Source: Dalbergia cochinchinensis (taxonomy: Eukaryota > Streptophyta > Magnoliopsida > Fabales > Fabaceae). From it: a DNA stretch of 64,000 bases. The stretch spans positions 49,728,393-49,792,392 of the forward strand of contig CM062376.1 in the NCBI GenBank assembly GCA_031216125.1, in the 5' to 3' direction. A program made the translations under genes and the position numbers. Within the stretch, counting starts at the first letter, position 1. Each line of letters begins with the position of its first letter. Positions 11,502 through 23,966 of this stretch are shown in pieces. The notes beneath the pieces are model-generated. The model ran no database searches and was not told where the DNA came from. It saw only the letters and a program-made list of their open reading frames with translations.

Positions 11502-11975
11502 AAGGTATATGTGGTTGAAGACAATGGGTTATTCTAGCCTTTAGGTTGCTGATCTATTTCCATTTTTTCATTTTGGTTCTTTTTTTTTTGGTTAGGGCCG
11601 ATTTTGAAGGAATATTATAGTCATGGTTAGGTTGGACAAATTTTGGAAACTCCCAATTCTTTAGGAGTCTTCTTTTCTTTATATATATATATATAAAGAA
11701 AGCTTATGGGAGAAAAGAGGATGATTTGTATTTCTTGAATACCCATTGGTTATAACAAGAGTGGTGGTAAAGTGAAAAATGAGGAGATGAGTGAGGATAA
11801 AAAAGTTATTTCAATGGTTTTTTTAATTTTTTAAAATTAAAAAATTACATAGAAGGGAGATTAATATAATATCATTAAACAAATTAAGGGAGTTAAGTGT
11901 TCACTTACAAACTAGGAGGAGGTAAATGTATTACTAGAAGAGGAGGAGGTGATTGTAATTACCCACAATAAAATA

Positions 11976-13026
11976 AGGAAACAACTTATAATGGTTTTAA
12001 TTCCATAAATTTAATTCAATTTTTATTGGTTTAAACTAGATTTTGTTGAGCAAATTTTGACAAAAGATAATTTTAATTTTAAAATATTATTAATTTGAAT
12101 TTAACTTGTGTCAATAAAATAACTAACCAAAATTAAGATGAGAAGTAGCTAATTTGATATATATATATATATATAATGATATTTAATAGAGAATAGTAAT
12201 TAAATAAAAAATGATATTATAAATTAAAATTATTATAACTAAAAATATAAATTCAAGGATAAAACAATATATTATATAATATGATTTCAATTTTAATGCG
12301 TTGATAATGTAAAAGAATTTTATATAGTCATCTAATCAATTTTTTTTTTGCAAAACTTTTCAAATAGTAGGGGTAAAAAATTAATCATATTTACTTATGT
12401 AATATTATATGATTAGATAAATATATAAAATATTTTTATACTATTAATATATTAAACCTAAATCCATATAATAGTAATTTTTAATTTAGATAGAATTTAA
12501 TCTATTTTTAAAATTAAATCTAAAATTTAATCCGATTCCAAGCTATTCCTAAGAAACAAGAATTAATCCAATTCAATTTTTCTTTTGCCGATTTAAAAAT
12601 CAAAATTTTGATTCTTCCAAAAAAAAAAACAAAATTTTGGTTAGATAGGGATTTTTCCTCTTTTCCTATAAAGAATAAAGATATCCATATCTTTTAATTA
12701 TTTACAAATAAAAATTTGCCCCATAGCCCACTATTTTAAAATAATCAATAAGGAAATCCTTTAAAAGTTTAGATGAGACTTAACATTTAAGTTTAACCAC
12801 CCCTACTTTATCTTCCAAAGCATTTCACTTCGCCGACATGCTAGTATAAGTATTATTATTAACTTCACAATGCAACCTCCAAACGCAAAAATAAATAAAT
12901 AATTAATTAATTAAAATTCGCAGAAAGGCCATAGCTTCTTCCTGTTGCTTGCTTTGGGTTCAGTCTTCTCTCTGTTTTCTTCGTCTCCGATTCCGCGATT
13001 CGGGTCGACTCAGTCCCCATTCCACC
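11976..13026. other. AT-rich intergenic DNA upstream of ALKBH9
   Basis: No gene is seen. It contains a TA repeat near 12160-12175 and an inverted AT-rich repeat near 12295-12440 (gtaaaagaattttatatagtcatc against atataaaatatttttatac). The last 100 bp, pyrimidine-rich and less AT-rich, probably hold the promoter and 5' UTR of the gene starting at 13027. Confidence 0.5.
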
Positions 13027-16000
13027 ATGGACCAACAACATCCTGAACCTCAAACTCAATCTCAGGCGTCCAAGGACCCTTTCCTCGTCAATTATCAGCC
13101 GTCAGATCTTCGAATCGCTTCTGAGTTCTTCACAAACTGGCTCCCCTTCCTCTCCAGAGATCTCTGCGACAACTGCACGCAACTGCTCTCCGATCGCATC
13201 CGCTCCATCGACCCAGGTCAGTAGCATGACAACATCCCATAAAAAAAACCTTTAATCTCGTCGAAATTTGCGATTCTTTTAACTGGGTCTTGCCTCGTTT
13301 TTCGATTTTTGGCACATCAAAATTTTGACTCTGTTTTCTGTTTTCCCCTGTTTCAATGCATTCTTGCTTTATAAGCACGCAGACTTCTGAGTAGTCTACA
13401 TATGCGTGGATGTTTATAGAAACTAAATTATGAGTTCTGAGTAGATTTTTTGAATTTGATGAGTTTAATTTTCATGCACAACAGAAAGGGAAAAAAAAAA
13501 AAAACCTTTTACATGGTTATTCAATCGAATTCTGTCGTTTGCATGATCTCCTAAATGATCTTGTAAGTACTGGGTGATAGTTAACCAATTCGGGTGATGT
13601 GACAATATGACTGAGTGAATAGTATATTAATGTTAATGTCTTTTTATTATGTTTACAATTAATTTGTTAAATTTTAATTGTTGTTGAATCCCTATGTTTG
13701 TGTCACTGTTTCAGCACTTCATTAATAGATTCTTGTATGTGCAGGGTCCTTTGATGGTGATGCTCACAATGAGAATTCCAATGGTTCTGATGCATGTAAT
13801 GCCCAGTCAAACGAGAATAGTGACAGCCATGAAGATAACTGTGACACTCATTCAATTGGGAGTTGGAAAAATGGTGCTGAGGCTAATTCGCCTGTTGAGG
13901 CTCCACGCATGTCTTGGGCTGACATGGCTCAAGAAGATGAATTAAGTGAAAAAGAGCAGGAATCCAACAATGGCAGTGCAGCAGCAGCGGCTGCTAATTC
14001 AAATCCTGAAGAAGCGGCCAAAGCTGCCCCTGAGAAGCCTACGTTGCCTAGGGAGCAAAGAGAGTACATTAGGTTCATGAATGTGACGCGTGAAAAGGAC
14101 TTCATGTGCTTTGAGAGGGTCAATGGAAAGCTTGTTAACATTGTTGAAGGGCTCGAGCTCCACATGGGTATTTTTAGTGCTGCTGAACAGAAAAGGATAG
14201 TCGATTATGTTGCTTCCCTGCAGGTGAAGGGAAGGAAAGGAGAATTGAGAGGTTTGTGATCTCACCCTGTCAAGCCATTGTTCTATGTATATTTTTTTTT
14301 TATGTTATGATGACGAGTGATTAGATTTGTTCCATTATTAAGGTGCTTATGGTTTTATTTTTTTGTAATTGTCTGATGATGCCGAAATTGACCTCTAAGA
14401 CTGAGAACCTCCCCTAATTTACATGTGTGAAAGAAAATAACCTTAACGTTAAAATATTTAAGTGAGTAGTCCAAAATCATGGTCACACTGCATGCCTAGT
14501 GATTAGAACAAAGTTAAAATTTGACTATACTAATTAAAAGAGAGATAAAATCTTAGGATAAGGTTTGAATAACGACAAAAGAAGGAAAACTAAAAAGACA
14601 CCTTGCTTGAACGCCCTAAAGCTAGGGATGATGCTCAGGATGGACAAAGAGACTTCCTAATTCAAAGCTAGGAACTATGAGCATTATGTGGCTCAACAAG
14701 CTGTGGGTGGGGCTGCCACTTAGGCATTTAAAGATGGGGACATCATAGCAACCGTCGAATGAAATCGTGAACCTCGTGGTAACCAGAAGCCTAGTCACAA
14801 AAAGACACATCTTGATTACGTTAGATTCTCCCAACCTTTAATGACTAACGCCAAAACATTAACCTGGATTCCTTCACCCGGAAAACTCTAATCCTTTTTG
14901 CACTACTGTAAAAAGCCTAGCAATTTGCTACCTGGAGCATGACATCCCAACCTTAATGTTTTAGATGCTTTGAACATGACATCCCATAAAGTTGCTGAGT
15001 CAACTTCAAAGAATTAATGTTGTGTATATTTGATGTCATCTTTCTATAAATTGGACTGCATGGGTTTGCATGAACCAAGGAACCCCAATACAATAATACC
15101 AAGGTATCTTAGTGACTATGAGATTCTCTTCTTCCTCATCTCCATGGAGGCCCATATCTTCACCTGTTCTTTGCTAAGGTGCTAGCGCCGGTACCCTACT
15201 CTCATCTATCCTCATATATTTACAATCCTGTTCTCAAAAGCTTGATTCATTTGACCTCCTATATCACCCCTGTTAGCCTCGATTACACCACATTTTCTGG
15301 AAATAGTTGTTGCACTTCAAATGTTAGATTTATGCTACTGATGAGACTATAGATTATTAATACCCCTTTCATTTGGTTGTGTCTTTTATTCTATTACGAT
15401 TTTTGTTTTTAGAAACTTCTGATAAATCAAATATCCACTTTTTCTTCTTTTCATGTTGCAGATTCATATTTTGCATCATTGTCCTGATTTCTTGTTCTTT
15501 CAAGAATGTATAGTTAATTCAATTGTGAGACAGAAATTTAGACTATCAACATGGATGATGAAAGTGAAAAAAGGCGAAATATGCCTGAACAGATACTTTG
15601 TGGTATAGATTGTGTGTTATCACCATCAAAGTAATCAAAGAAGAAAAGAGGTTTTATATATGTAGGGGTTTTAGCACCTTAAGGAAACGGGTGTGGAAAG
15701 TTCATGTCTCGTAGAATAAGGGAGTGAATGAGGGACTATATGAGTATATGATGTTCATTTGTAAGTTTTATTGACAATTTGATAAATGTGTTTCGTGATG
15801 TTATTGCTGAGGGAACATATGTTGTTCATTTTTAACTTTTCAGGTCGGACATTTTCGGCCCCTCAAAAGTGGATGAGGGGCAAGGGACGTCAAACTATCC
15901 AATTTGGATGCTGTTACAACTATGCAGTGGTTAGTCCTTCTCTCATGCTGACTTCCAATTTCTCATTTAAATCTTTTATGCATGCATTATTTGCAAAAGG

Positions 16001-17061
16001 GATGTAGTATTTAAAATCCTTTATTTTTTTTTTTCCTTCTTTTGGGAATAAAGTAACACTCCTGCTTGGGAGGTTGCAGTATTTATTGCTGATGAGTTTG
16101 ATAAAGGGATGTAACTCTTGAAATGTTAATTTATGCTTACAGGATAAAGATGGTAACCCACCTGGTATTCTTCAGAATCTGACCGTGGACCCAATACCTG
16201 ATCTGTTTAAGGTCATCATTCGACGGCTAATTGGGTGGCATGTACTCCCTCCTACTTGTGTGCCAGATAGTTGCATTGTAAATATCTATGAAGAAGGGGA
16301 CTGTATACCTCCTCACATAGATAACCATGATTTTGTTCGACCATTTTGCACGGTGTCATTTCTTAGTGAGTGCAATATACTCTTCGGATCAAACTTAAAG
16401 ATTGTAGGCCCTGGTGAATTTGATGGTTCATATGCTATTCCTCTACCTGTCGGGTAAGTATTCAATGTGGATTCATCCACTATACATGTATTTAGTTTTT
16501 CAGTATATTGCTACATTTGATTAGGTCTAGTTATATTAAATTCTTCATCAATGTGCTACTTTTATGGAGGGTTCAAAATCTTATAGTAGGTCTTTGTCTT
16601 CCAGATCTGTACTTGTCTTGAATGGAAATGGAGCTGACGTGGCTAAGCATTGTGTACCTGCAGTTCCTACAAGGAGGTACATACATACTGATACAATTTT
16701 CTCTTTGAGCCTTTTACACCAATGACTTGTTAACTGATTTGTATTCTTTTCATTGAAACTTTTTACTAGGATTTCAATCACATTTAGAAGAATGGATGTT
16801 TCCAAGAGGCCTATTGGGTATGTTCCGGAACCTGATCTCCAGGGCATCCAACCATTGCCCTATGAAGTTGACAAGGAAAAGAAGTCATCGGGACCCAGAC
16901 ATAATCCTCACACGCGGAGACACAGAGACAGGAGAGGTGGTGGCAGAAATGAAGCAATGGGATCTGCAAGTAGAAGCGATCGCTATTCTGAGCCTCGCGA
17001 ATTGAATCACGGTTCACATAGACCTTCAAATAGGTGGAGTAGGGGAAGACCTGGTAGTTGA
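13027..17061 (+). CDS. ALKBH9: ALKBH9-like RNA m6A demethylase (2OG-Fe(II) dioxygenase), six exons
   Basis: Spliced exons are 13027-13216, 13745-14251, 15844-15929, 16143-16453, 16605-16676 and 16770-17061, all with GT-AG borders and matching phases, giving 485 residues. The N-terminal third is low in complexity and includes the plant ALKBH9 signature PRMSWADMAQEDEL and an alanine run. The AlkB dioxygenase core follows: iron ligands are H319 and D321 in CIPPHIDNHDF and H380 in AKHCVPAVPTRR, with R389/R395 as probable 2-oxoglutarate contacts in TRRISITFRR. The C-terminal tail is rich in Arg, Gly and Ser (HRDRRGGGRN), as expected for RNA binding. In Arabidopsis, ALKBH9B removes m6A from RNA in cytoplasmic granules; the same role here is inferred. 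The start is the first ATG in a good context (ccaccATGg). All catalytic residues seen are intact. Confidence 0.9.
14252..15843 (+). other. Large intron 2 of the ALKBH9-like gene
   Basis: This 1.6-kb intron has a GT start and ends in ttaacttttcag. Around 14440-15300 the sequence is more balanced in base composition than typical intron DNA and may be an old insertion, but I found no clear terminal repeats or recognisable protein in it. Confidence 0.5.
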
Positions 17062-18290
17062 AAGATGAGGGAGTCGTTATAATCCAAGGTTCCTGTTGTT
17101 CACGCAAACCTCCTACATATAAGGTTTGTTATGGAGGTTTTCTTCACTTTGGTCTCTGAAAAAGCTTTACACAGAGCAATTTTTATTATATCCGGATACG
17201 CTCAAGTTGGTCATTTGGGTGCTGCTTCGGTATCTTTATATAAGGCTTTGGAATCAAGAAGGGCTGCAACTTAGTGAGAAGTTGTGGTTCAGTCTATTTT
17301 TTAGTATCAAACTAAGTGTGGCTTGGCTATATATGTTTTTGTAGGAAGCATTCATTGAGGTAAATAATGGTTGCGTTGTGAAGCCAGCATTCAGCGTTGC
17401 TAGATTTAGTTGGGTTGAGTGTTAGAATTGGATCAATTACATTTGAAGTTGCTTGCTTATAAAAGGATGGGTTGAATAATAATGGTTTTAGAGTACAACA
17501 AAGCATTACAAGGCTTGTGCATCTTTTTTGCTATTTTTTCTTTTTCTTGATTTTTGAGAGGTTCTACATTTGTATTTATGCGATGTACCCTTGTGGATTT
17601 TCACCACAATGATTACGATTGTGTTATGATGGTTTTGGTATGTATGCTTATTTCTATGTTAATTTTAAGGTCCGGTTTTGTTATGGTGTCCTGGGGATGT
17701 TACTATTCTTTTAAATATAAGAATTATGATTTAATAATTAGTATTTAAAATATTAACAAATTTAGTTAGTGAAATATCTGATAAATTTTCAGTGACAAAT
17801 TATTAAAAGATATCAATATTTATGAATTTTATAGAGTGCAGGAGAAATCTCTTAAATTAAACAATTTCTGCTTTGAATAGTTCGTTCAAGATAATGTGGA
17901 ACTCATGCTGAGGTTGCTTTTATCATTTCAATAGCCGGACATTTTCGCTTTTTAGGCACCAAGTTTAAGGAAATTCTAACTTCCGCCATAATTAATCACT
18001 GTTGGAAATCAGTTGTAGGCGACAAAGCAGTCACAAGAGGAATTCAGTTTTAGGGTGTATTTGCCAGGAAAAGAAAAAAAAAATTAGAACACTTCGTTCT
18101 CCACTCTTTTACTTGATACATTTACATTTTATAGCTTGATAAACCATAACTAAATAATAAAAACGTAAAATTTATTTAATAAAAATAAACCCTAAACCAA
18201 TGTGTTGACTAAAATACTATAAACAAAAATACTTAATTATGTACTATAAACAAGTCAATTTAATTATTTGATTATGTGGACTAAAACCGT
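17062..18290. other. 3' UTR and downstream DNA of the ALKBH9-like gene
   Basis: The first few hundred bases after the stop at 17061 probably form the 3' UTR. Short ORFs in 17126-17748 have no recognisable content. The rest is AT-rich with no gene. Confidence 0.45.
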
Positions 18291-19020
18291 TCATTTTCAG
18301 AGCAAAACCACTGTGAATTTAAACTAACTAACTCTAGTACTTTATGTGTGTTTGGTTTTGTGTTTATAGAATTGATTTTATTAAAATTGCTTTTGTGATG
18401 AAGTAATATATTTGGTTGTTTGATCTAAAAAGTGATTTTGACATATATTACTAGAGTGAAAATTCATTAGCAACAATTTATCGGTTATACCAGAATCAAT
18501 TTAGGAGCCATAATTGATTTTGAAATTGGGTTTAAATCATGAAATCAAACAAGTTAAAAAACACACAAAATCAATTCTAGAGGCTCAAAATCAATTTTGT
18601 GGTCTTCTACTGTGTTTCCAAACTCACTGTTAATAACATTGACTAATATTGTACATTTTCAGAGCAAAACCAATGTGAATTTAAACTTATTACTTCGTTA
18701 AGACAATCGGAAGTTTAGTGCATGGTTGGATTTGCGTTTGGAAGGCTCAAACGTGGTTTGTCGGACCCAAATTGATTTTGGAAGATTGCTTGGTTTTTGA
18801 TCTGGTTCAAAAGTGATTTTGGGGTCTAAAATTAATTTTGACAAGAAGTAATATTTTCTTGCTTTTGCTTTTGACTCACACTTAACACTACCAATTTTGC
18901 CAAAATCAACTTTTAGATTAAACTACCAAACATAAATCACTCTATCTCAAAATCACCTTTAACTAGAATCAATCTAATCCAAAATCAAATTCTGCAAGTG
19001 CAAAGCCAAAAAGTTACTGA
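18290..19020. repeat. Cluster of MITE-like inverted repeats
   Basis: The 30-bp block tcagagcaaaaccactgtga is repeated directly at about 18297 and 18660. Between and after the copies are inverted arms with motifs such as ttggttttgtgt, aaaatcaattttg and ccaaactcac, and, further right, ggtctaaaattaattttgac against aaaatcaacttttag. This looks like two adjacent or nested small inverted-repeat transposons. Exact ends were not resolved. Confidence 0.45.
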
Positions 19021-19249
19021 TTTTGTTATAATTTATTTAATTTGTACAACATTGACATAGAGTTTGACTCATTCTTATGCCCTAAAAATTTAAAACTCGC
19101 AAATGTTTTAAAATTAACTTAAGAGTATAACAATATTGGAAGCACCATAGATGCATTTTCCTTTTGCCTCTTATATGGATGGGATATTCGGTTCAATAAG
19201 CTGTGTTCAGCAATAATGCAAATAGATATAAATAAATGATACTCAGGAA

Positions 19250-19544
19250 AGCGTTTGTTTATTGTTCTGGGACAAGAAATATAGGGACGTGAATGAAAAT
19301 ACAAGGACAATGAAGACAGTGGAGACAGAGATATAAATAATAAATATGTATATGGGTATTATGAAAAGATAAAAATATTAAATTTTTATCTCTGTATCCT
19401 GTCCCCATTGTCTCCACATTTTAGAGGTACAAAAATTATGTTTTCCTGTCTCGGGGACGAAAAATTATTCCCGCTTCCATCACCAAACAAATTTGTGTCT
19501 CCAGTGTCTCTGTATTTCTGTCCCAAAGACAGTAAACAAACGCT
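19250..19544. mobile_element. MITE of about 295 bp
   Basis: Ends are inverted repeats: agcgtttgtttattgttctg at the left, and agcgtttgtttactgtcttt as the reverse complement of the right end. The similarity continues inward through gggacaagaaata against gggacagaaatacagagaca. Flanks actcaggaa and acccaagga resemble each other at six of nine positions, so a 9-bp target duplication is possible but not proven. No coding capacity. Confidence 0.7.
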
Positions 19545-19599
19545 ACCCAAGGAATCAGCCAAAAAGCCGTAATAAAAAAAGAACCTAAAAACCATAGAA

Positions 19600-20480
19600 G
19601 AGAAAACTAGACCGGACCGGCTAGTCTGACGGGCTAACCAGGAACTAGACCCCGATTCGGTCAAGGACCAAAGACTGATGTAGCAAAAAACCGATCAATA
19701 ACCGAAAAAACGGGTCAAAACCCACTAGACCGTTCAAACCGGGGGCAGTTTAGCCACCCACTGGTTCAGTGAAAGATGAGAGAGAGAGAGAGAGAGAGAG
19801 ACCATTTCACAGCTAGCACCTCCATTGCGAAACCCACCCATAGCACCACGAGGCCTTGCTCCATCAAGATAGCAGCACCTCGCGTTAGCCATAGCCGCGA
19901 TCCAACCTCTGTCGCCGTCTGCCTGAGATCACGACCAAGTGCCTTGTGCTCGTGCACATCTCCGCTGCTGTGAGTGCAAGTTGCATCCCGAGGAAGCCAA
20001 CAGTGCCATTGCCTTACTTCCCTTACTACCTTGTTGCACTGCCATCATCTCAGGTTATCTTTGTTGATAAGAAGGAGTTGTTGTTATTATTTGATCGAGG
20101 TGCTGTTGAATGGGTAGGGTTTCTTTAATAAGTAATAATAAAGTAATGGACTAGTGAAACAATTGGTGGGCTAGGTGAATTGGAGCAATTTTATCTCATG
20201 TTTTCACCCAGAAAACTAAGCATTTTGAACCAAAAAATAAAATGTCCATTAACTTTTTAATTTTGGGCAACAAAAGGTTCCACTATGACAATATTAAAAA
20301 AATTGTTATCTTTAATTTGTTAAAAAAGTTAAAATTTTATAAAGAATTATATATTTATATGTATATATATTTATATAAATATATTTTTTATTATATTCCA
20401 GTTGAACCCTAATTGAACCAGTAAACTTTTGAATCAGTTTCTTGACCGGTTTGATGTCCATTCGGTTTTCTCTTCCTTGC
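19600..20480. repeat. Probable non-autonomous DNA transposon with ACCGG-rich ends
   Basis: The left part (about 19605-19770) is rich in gaccgg, aaccgggg and gggtcaaaacccactagacc motifs. The right part (20400-20480) has gaaccagtaaac and ttgaccggtttgatgtcc in inverse sense. Such ends are common in plant MULE-like or hAT-like elements. The middle contains a GA microsatellite (19778-19801) and short unsupported ORFs. Superfamily and borders are uncertain. Confidence 0.35.
19778..19801. repeat. (GA)12 microsatellite
   Basis: A perfect GA dinucleotide run of about 24 bp lies inside the ACCGG-ended repeat. Confidence 0.9.
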
Positions 20481-20604
20481 GAAAAACTTGAAAGGGAAGT
20501 GATTATTCTACAGCTTAAAATGATAAAGAATACAACAATTCACGAATAGAAAATTTTCAAATACACTGTTGCACCAACAAATTGAACATACAATGAATAG
20601 CCAT

Positions 20605-23600
20605 CTAGACATACATATATTCACCACCTCGAACGGCATTCTCAGCACCTTTCCTCTCTTCTTCAGCTTCCTTTTCACGTTCCTTCCAGCTCTCATAGGC
20701 ATGATCATCAGTTTGCAGCTCATACCGACAGACTGGACAAGAATTGTGCTCATCCTGCAACATAAACGATGAAATTGATCAAACTATATATCTAATCATC
20801 TCATCTAATTCAAGAATCCCACATTATCAAAAAGCATAAATTAGTTTACGAAATAAATACAATAAAATAAAGAAAGTTGGTTTCAAAGAAGAGTGCATTT
20901 GCTTAAGCTTTTGCCTTTTTTAGGACAAAAAATTATTTCTCAACTAAGAACCTTTCTTTTCATAGAAGCTACTCAATTATTCATCAGATTCTACTCAAAA
21001 GCTGAAAAAAACTTCAAACAGTTTTTCATTTTTGAGTGGAAGGCTGGAAGCTAATATGAGTAGCTTCTGTAAAAAATAATATATTTTCACAATTGAAAAA
21101 AATCACTTTTTAGTTAAAAAAAAGGTTGAAACAAAATAAAAAAAAAAATATTTTCACAATTGAAAGATATAATCATTTTCTTTTTTTTTTGAAAAAAAGT
21201 TGAAAAAAATGCACCCTAAATTTTGGAATTTAAGGACAGTACCAGCCATGGCTTTAGACATGGAGGGTGGAACGTGTGCTTGCAAGGCAATTCTTGCATT
21301 TTGTCATTTAAAGCCAAATTCTCCCTGCAAATTGCACACTCTACATCTTTCCCCAGCTTAGCCAGGATTTCCTCTGTGAGAGTAATGACAGGAAGTTTTG
21401 CCACAACTTCTTTACTGGCAGGAGGGGCCGTCCTTGGAGCTGCAGGACCATCATCCACCATCTAACCAAAATAAATTAAAGCAAGTCACCCTTAATAAAG
21501 CATTGGAAAGCATTATTATGGAACTGCTGCTTATAATAGACAAAAATATTCATACCAATAAAAAAGCAGGTGAACAAAAAAAAAAAAGATATCATGACCA
21601 AGGACTAAACAAAATGAGTTCAATTGAGTAGTAGGTTACTTATATCTAGTTACCCTCTTAGATGATATATATCCAACAAAGCAGAGTGTGATGAAGAACA
21701 ACATTTATAGAGATGCAAATAGAGTGAGTCTAGATGATATGTAAGCTGTTTGTGTTGGTTCCTCAACTTACAGTGAAGAAGTACTCTATTGAACAATCTC
21801 GCATAGCTTGGTTCCTTTAATACAACCTGAAGGAATGCTTTTTCAAAGTCAACTAGGTCCACTCAAGTTAGGCCTATATATAATTTGTTAGTGATCTCCA
21901 ATGAACCTCAAATATCTAGGTTTGCTTATGTTTCAAAGTATAACTAAACTACAATACCACATTATAATTTATAACTCTTTCCAGAAACTTTTCTAACTAC
22001 ATAAATCGAATCTATAAATTCAAGACACCTCAATATTTAAGAGGGAAATATAGTAATTTGTGCAAAGAATGGTTATCAGAAACACATGAAAAGATTTTCT
22101 ATGAATACCAGGGGCATAACTTCTTCCAATCTACTAATCAGCTCTTGAAGCACATTTGCGGCATTCTCTGGTGTGGCATCATTTGCTGCTGAACCTTGAG
22201 AGGATTCAGCAGCAAACAATGTAGCAGCTGTTGTCAAGAGGTTTGACTGCACCAACCATTGCGGCTGTGGAGGCTCTGGATCTACAGTAAGGTGCCCCTC
22301 AAAAAGATATCCTGGAATCAACATAGCACATCATAAATACAGAAAGAGAAAAACTATTGAATGACTCAGTGCATGAACACAAACAGCAATAAATAACTCC
22401 TCAAAAAACAGGAAGGAAAAAAAAAAAAGCATATTTGGTGTGAAAAGAGATCACCTCCATTTGCCTGATTCTGTGCAGGCTGCGAAGCTTGTGACGGGTA
22501 GTCTTCTAAATGCAAATGTTCCCTTGCTTGAGCAATGCAAGCCTTCAAGTGCTCCTTTTCAGAAGGTTCAGAAGCAAGCAATTGAGCCTGCTCAAAAAGG
22601 CCCAGGCCTGCATTCCAGAAACCAGGTGCTGTGTATCTGGTCTTCAACACAGTAGCAACTCGGCTTATAACTGTAAAAAACTGCCACCAACACCAACAGC
22701 AATACCAGAGTCAATTACTTGGTTTTAAATTCTTCTACAAACAATAGTAACATTTCTTTTGTATATAAGGTTTAAGGGAAAGGGAGGTTGCTTTATTCTA
22801 AGATCAATACATGCCACAAGCCTAAGCAAGGATTATAGCAAGTTAGCAACACTTATCCATAACCTACCAACAAACAATTATTAGCAAAAATCAAACACAG
22901 CTTGATCCTACCAATTGAGCCAATCCACATTGACAAGAACAACATATTTTGTTTCATCCCAATACAAAGATATTTCTGGGTTCATTGAATGCTTATAGAG
23001 ATACCTATGAATAACTCGTCAACCTTAATACTCACGAATCGAATCAAAGTCATAGTGAGCCAACGCATGTCGGCCAATAACAACATATATATCTTATATA
23101 TTTAATTATTTATTGATTTTTAATTGCTCATGGTATTGTCCATAAGAGACAATCTTGTTAGAGGCATGGCCAGACACTAAATCTGTACATCTACCAGCTG
23201 GATTTGGAACTAATCAAATCTATTAATCTAAGCTATTCATATCAGCTTCTACTCAAAAGCTAAACAACTGCTTTAAATAATATATCTATATCTTTCGAGT
23301 AAAAGCTGGTATGAATAGCTCATTTGAAAAGTGATTTTCTTTTTCTTTGAAAAAAATACTTTTTTGTTGAAAAAATAAGAAACAAACGCACCCGGATAAT
23401 CATATTTTTTCCCCAACAAAACTCGAAGAAATATAGAAAAAGAAACCAAACCCAGAAACGTTAGAAAGTTAAATTGAAGAATGTACAACTACCTAGTCAC
23501 ACAATTACAATGGGGAAATTGAAACACCAATTGTCAAAAAAATGAAAAGAAAAGAAAAGAAAAAGAAAGAAACATACAGATTTACGGAGGGAGGGAGAAG

Positions 23601-23724
23601 CAGATGGATATGCGCGTTGAAGCAGGGATTTGAGAGACGAAACAGCGCTCTCGAACTTTTGCTTCTTCCCCAATTGCTTCTGCAATTCCTCCAATTCATG
23701 TTTCACTAAATCCTCAGATTCCAT
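20605..23724 (-). CDS. AIP2: AIP2-like RING-H2 E3 ubiquitin ligase, five exons
   Basis: Minus-strand exons are 23724-23578, 22680-22455, 22311-22109, 21461-21243 and 20754-20605, with GT-AG borders and consistent phases, giving 314 residues. That is close to Arabidopsis AIP2 (310). The N-terminus is helical and charged (MESEDLVKHELEELQKQLG), followed by a conserved helical block with RVATVLKTRYTAPGFWNAGL. The RING-H2 finger is at 234-274: C234, C237, C252, H254, H257, C260, C271 and C274, all present. The tail is acidic and basic and ends GGEYMYV. In Arabidopsis, AIP2 ubiquitinates the seed transcription factor ABI3 and dampens ABA signalling; the same substrate here is inferred. A palindromic CCACGTGG lies about 243 bp before the ATG. 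Two introns contain related small inverted-repeat elements. Confidence 0.93.
20885..21220. repeat. Small inverted-repeat element in AIP2 intron 4
   Basis: agaagctactca near 20966 pairs with tgagtagcttct near 21057. The right edge reads aaaaaatgcaccct, similar to the cgcaccc edge of the element in intron 1 (23231-23395). The left border is not clear. Confidence 0.4.
23231..23395. repeat. Hairpin MITE in AIP2 intron 1
   Basis: The arms agctattcatatcagcttct (from 23231) and its near-complement ending at 23320 form a hairpin of about 28 bp with a 32-base loop. The right edge gaaacaaacgcaccc matches the start of a common plant MITE family (GGGTGCGTTTG). Confidence 0.5.
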
Positions 23725-23966
23725 TCTCTTCTCCTCTAATATACGAAATTGGAATTGTGATTCAAATTCAAATGAATTTTCACTTTGATTTCAGATCAAA
23801 TTATCGAAATTCAGAAACCCTTGCTGTTGTTGTTGTTCGTTCTTCTTTGATCATTTTATATCCTTAGGAAATCGATTTTTCTTCGGCAGGGGGGAAACCC
23901 AGGGTGGGGACGATCATCTACAGACGCGCCTACCGATTTCTGAGCAATTCAACGAATCGTGTTCTG

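Larger units (their letters stand above)
6571..11966. mobile_element. Mutator-like (MULE) non-autonomous element, host of nested insertions
   Basis: The ends are imperfect terminal inverted repeats: gggataattacatacatg at the left, and the reverse complement of the right end gtgggtaattacaatcacc. Both continue to a shared acttaac-tccctt-aat block about 75-85 bp in. They are flanked by an identical 9-bp direct repeat AATAAAATA (6562-6570 and 11967-11975), the target duplication length of the Mutator superfamily. The span is 5396 bp, but 2915 bp plus one 5-bp duplication are a nested Cassandra, leaving about 2.48 kb. No MULE transposase is visible, so it is non-autonomous. The interior near 11274-11501 has an exon-like fragment, so Pack-MULE capture is possible. 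Confidence 0.7.

Noticed and set aside
22440..22728. Plus-strand ORFs opposite AIP2 exon 2
   Set aside because: Antisense shadows of a coding exon.
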